Shown one piece after another: positions 61,756-64,000 of a stretch of 64,000 bases of DNA. Both the position numbers and the translations under genes were made by a program. Position 1 is the first letter of the stretch; each line of letters starts with the position of its first letter. The stretch covers positions 1-64,000 of the forward strand of contig CALYLX010000147.1 in assembly GCA_944990035.1 (NCBI GenBank), written 5' to 3'. This DNA is from Clitopilus passeckerianus (Eukaryota > Basidiomycota > Agaricomycetes > Agaricales > Entolomataceae). The notes beneath the pieces are model-generated. The model saw only the letters and a list, made by a program, of their open reading frames with translations. It was not told the DNA's origin and ran no database searches.

Positions 61756-63481
61756 TTAGCGAAAGGCGAAGCCAAGCAGGGCAATTTGTGGCGCAAGACT
61801 GAAGCTTGCTAGCCATCGTCGCCAAAAGGAAGGTTCGGTCTCTGGTACGTTGGATTTCTGGAAAATTGTGAGAAAAAAGAAGACGAAGACGTATTGATTA
61901 AAGACGTACCTGCAAGTAACGCAATACAGTCAATTCCTCACTAGGTTTGATAAGCTCAGCGAACCTGAGCCTACGTCCCCGGCCCAGGTGGCTCATCCCG
62001 ATGTTCGAGAGATAATCGTAATAGAGCTGATCATCGCTGCCCATTAAGGCTTCTAGCCCTGCCCTTAACTCTGTCGAGGGAGGGCAGTCCACATCTGCAA
62101 GCCCTCGCAGAAATAACCGTACAACAGCACGTTCGTCATATCCACTTTTAGGGTGGGATTCCGACAAGATGATCAAGGTATGTTTCATGAGGGCGATCTG
62201 CAGATGCAGGAGCGCCTGGGTTCGGCCAATAAAGAAACGACCCGCACGGGACGGGTCCGTTACGAAGTCGTGGAATATTGGATGGAGGAATTGGATTGGT
62301 GTCTTATGGGCATTCTCGGGGGATGGAATCTCGAGGACGGCGTGTAAGGCGTTCAGATGTGGAGAGAGATGGCCGTCAGGGAGGTGATGAAGTTTTTCAA
62401 AGAACTTGGGCGAATTAGCCTCAAGGCCAGAAAACAATCTGTGGTATGCATCTCCTCTTCGTACTGAGGCGAAGCATAAGCCTTCAAGGACGGTGAAGAC
62501 AGTGGGAAGCGATTTCGGGGGGCATGAATTCAACACTTGCATATACAACGCGTCGAGCTGAGCGAGTGGAGGCTCCAGTCCAGAGTTCGGACTTCCGAGC
62601 TCTGATACGTATTTCAGATTGAGCTTGGCATCTGTATGGGGGGTGCTAATATATCGCATAGCCGTCGCAGCATAGATAAAATATCCGCCCGAGTTGTCAG
62701 TCAGAAGGAGTATCGCGTGTTCAGATGGCCACAGTGCTTCCGGGTAAGCATTGTTCAGCCTGATGTCGTCAAAACTGTAGCGCAAGAAGACATGAATGTC
62801 CGCCTCCGGATTCAAGTTGCCTTCGATGGCGATATATGACACCCAGGATCGCAGAGGTTCGCGGTCAAGAGCTAAACCAGCCGTGCCTGTACGAGAGGAA
62901 ATGCAACAACGCATGAATGGGTTCACGTGGCAGATGTCTGCGATCCTTTCGAAGATTTGATTGTATTCGTTCTTGTCATCCTGGTTACCGAGGTCCCCAT
63001 ATATCTCGTCCAGGCCATCGAGAACCACAACCATAGGACATTGCATAACACCTGCATCATAAACAGCTTTCAGTGATGATGCAACTAGTGACTGAAATTG
63101 GTTGTCCAAGGAATTCTCGAATAGCCGCGGATCCTTGGAGATCGCAAGTTCAATGTGTGGTCGGGTAGCCGGTATCGACCTAACAAGTTGATATGCAATG
63201 GTTGAAACGAAGTATCTTTTCAGGACGTTTACTGGCATTGTTCGGGTGCAGAAGAAGCTGGCAGCTAGGGAGCGTGTACCATCCCAACGTTCTGCCACCG
63301 TTCGGGCGACGGTTGATTTTCCTATTCCACCCGGCCCACTTAGCCACATGATTGGCTTCCCTTCGTCCTCGCTACTTGTCCCTTTGGCCCATGCCTCCAG
63401 AGATTCGAGCACAACATGCCGAGTTTGGCGATGACACCTCGGTAAATGGCGCTGCTCTTCAGAAAAGTGAATCGCGCTCAT
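61756..63481 (-). CDS. NACHT-domain STAND NTPase 3, short N-terminus
   Basis: Two exons (63481-61910, 61857-61756; 52-nt intron) give 557 residues. Walker A GPGGIGKST lies at about residues 50-58, Walker B VVVLDGLDE at about 151-159, and the sensor arginine is in CISSR. It aligns with NACHT 1 and 2 from the LPRCHRQTRHVVLESLEAW segment on, but lacks about 50-60 N-terminal residues. The end EELTVLRYLQ is joined to the 34-codon last exon with FWRRWLASFSLAPQIALLG. A missing 5' exon is possible: a start and donor-like site near 63590-63560 can be seen, but no acceptor gave an open join. Tandem with NACHT 2, same strand, so probably a local duplicate. Confidence 0.85.
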
Positions 63482-64000
63482 TTCTACATTCTGTCTGAGC
63501 AGCCCAATGGGATCTAACTAGGTTCGTTAACATTTGGATGGCTGGGCTAGTGGTACCTACCCCGTGTCTCGACCTTTTCAGGCAGTGATATGGCCAGGCT
63601 CATCATCTACTGGTCGGACTCTGACTTATTGCTGGCTTATAATGGCAGATATGAGCTTGTAGAGGCCCCCAAGTACGTTGTATTAACTTGGAGGAAAGAC
63701 AACGAATGTAGCAGTGGTAGGGATGGGGTTACGTATAAACGCTGTTCCCCTTACTTCCACAGAGCTCAGGCCTCAAGTGTGTCTCTGTTTACGCTTGCAT
63801 AGCCTTGAATTCATGATCATCATTTTCGGTCGATCAAACCCCCATACGGTAACTATATAAGGTACCCGTGGCAACGTGTTGCTCATCGCGTCAACGCGTG
63901 TGCTCGTTGCAGACCGTGATGAGCACGAGTGTAGGCTCCTTGAAAGCTTTTATCGCGGAAGGCTAGTGGGGAACATTAGTATACGATAGTTAAATGTATT
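63482..64000. other. Right edge, upstream of NACHT 3
   Basis: 519 bp with no recognised gene. It should hold the NACHT 3 promoter and perhaps an unresolved 5' exon. Confidence 0.5.

Noticed and set aside
56521..63481. WD40, ankyrin or TPR repeats after the NACHT domains
   Set aside because: The C-terminal parts are helical and non-repetitive; none of the repeat signatures is visible in any of the three proteins.

Overview
The window comes from a filamentous basidiomycete, most likely a mushroom-forming Agaricomycete. The support is the gene structure (dense GT-AG introns of about 45-60 nt, several micro-exons, one GC-AG intron), the gene content (Zn2Cys6 regulators with the family's agaricomycete layout, NACHT NTPases, a Kre9/Knh1-like GPI protein), and the fact that single-copy eukaryotic genes reconstruct cleanly once introns are removed. 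All gene models were spliced by hand. The exon lengths of every host model sum to an intact reading frame, but no transcript or homology search was available.

Layout. 1-10.3 kb: one very large minus-strand gene for a low-complexity protein with a PH domain and an RS-rich C-terminal part, running off the left edge. 10.5-14.9 kb, plus strand: NAD(P)HX dehydratase, the RING-box protein RBX1, tubulin-folding cofactor C, and a small cysteine-rich protein. 15.3-18.4 kb: a Zn2Cys6 transcription factor (minus). 18.4-22.3 kb: a gene-poor stretch. 22.3-25.6 kb: a divergent HSP20 / CstF-64 pair. 25.8-34.9 kb: threonyl-tRNA synthetase and the VPS15 kinase (both minus, 135 bp apart). 35.2-41.3 kb: a secreted App1-like phosphatase, a GPI-anchored protein and an MDR-family NADP oxidoreductase. 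42.5-47.65 kb: a CorA-type transporter diverging from an ArsB/NhaD-type permease.

47.8-53.7 kb: a complete-looking 5,936-bp DNA transposon. It has 30-bp terminal inverted repeats, a perfect 8-bp target duplication (CAATACTA), and one eleven-exon gene. The product combines AT-hooks, a zinc-ribbon region, an RNase H-like recombinase core, a DEDDy 3'-5' exonuclease and a C-terminal zinc knuckle. The gene carries three one-base frame breaks, each in a run of four C. I regard this element as the main discovery. It sits between two tandem permease paralogues (45.7-47.65 and 54.2-56.0 kb); the second has lost conserved motifs.

56.5-63.5 kb: three NACHT-domain STAND NTPases, candidate fungal NLR-like immunity or allorecognition proteins. 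Each ends in a separate 102-nt exon that single-ORF gene finding would miss.

The left 47 kb is mostly conserved housekeeping genes. The right 17 kb (transposon, decayed paralogue, NACHT cluster) looks like an accessory, fast-evolving region.
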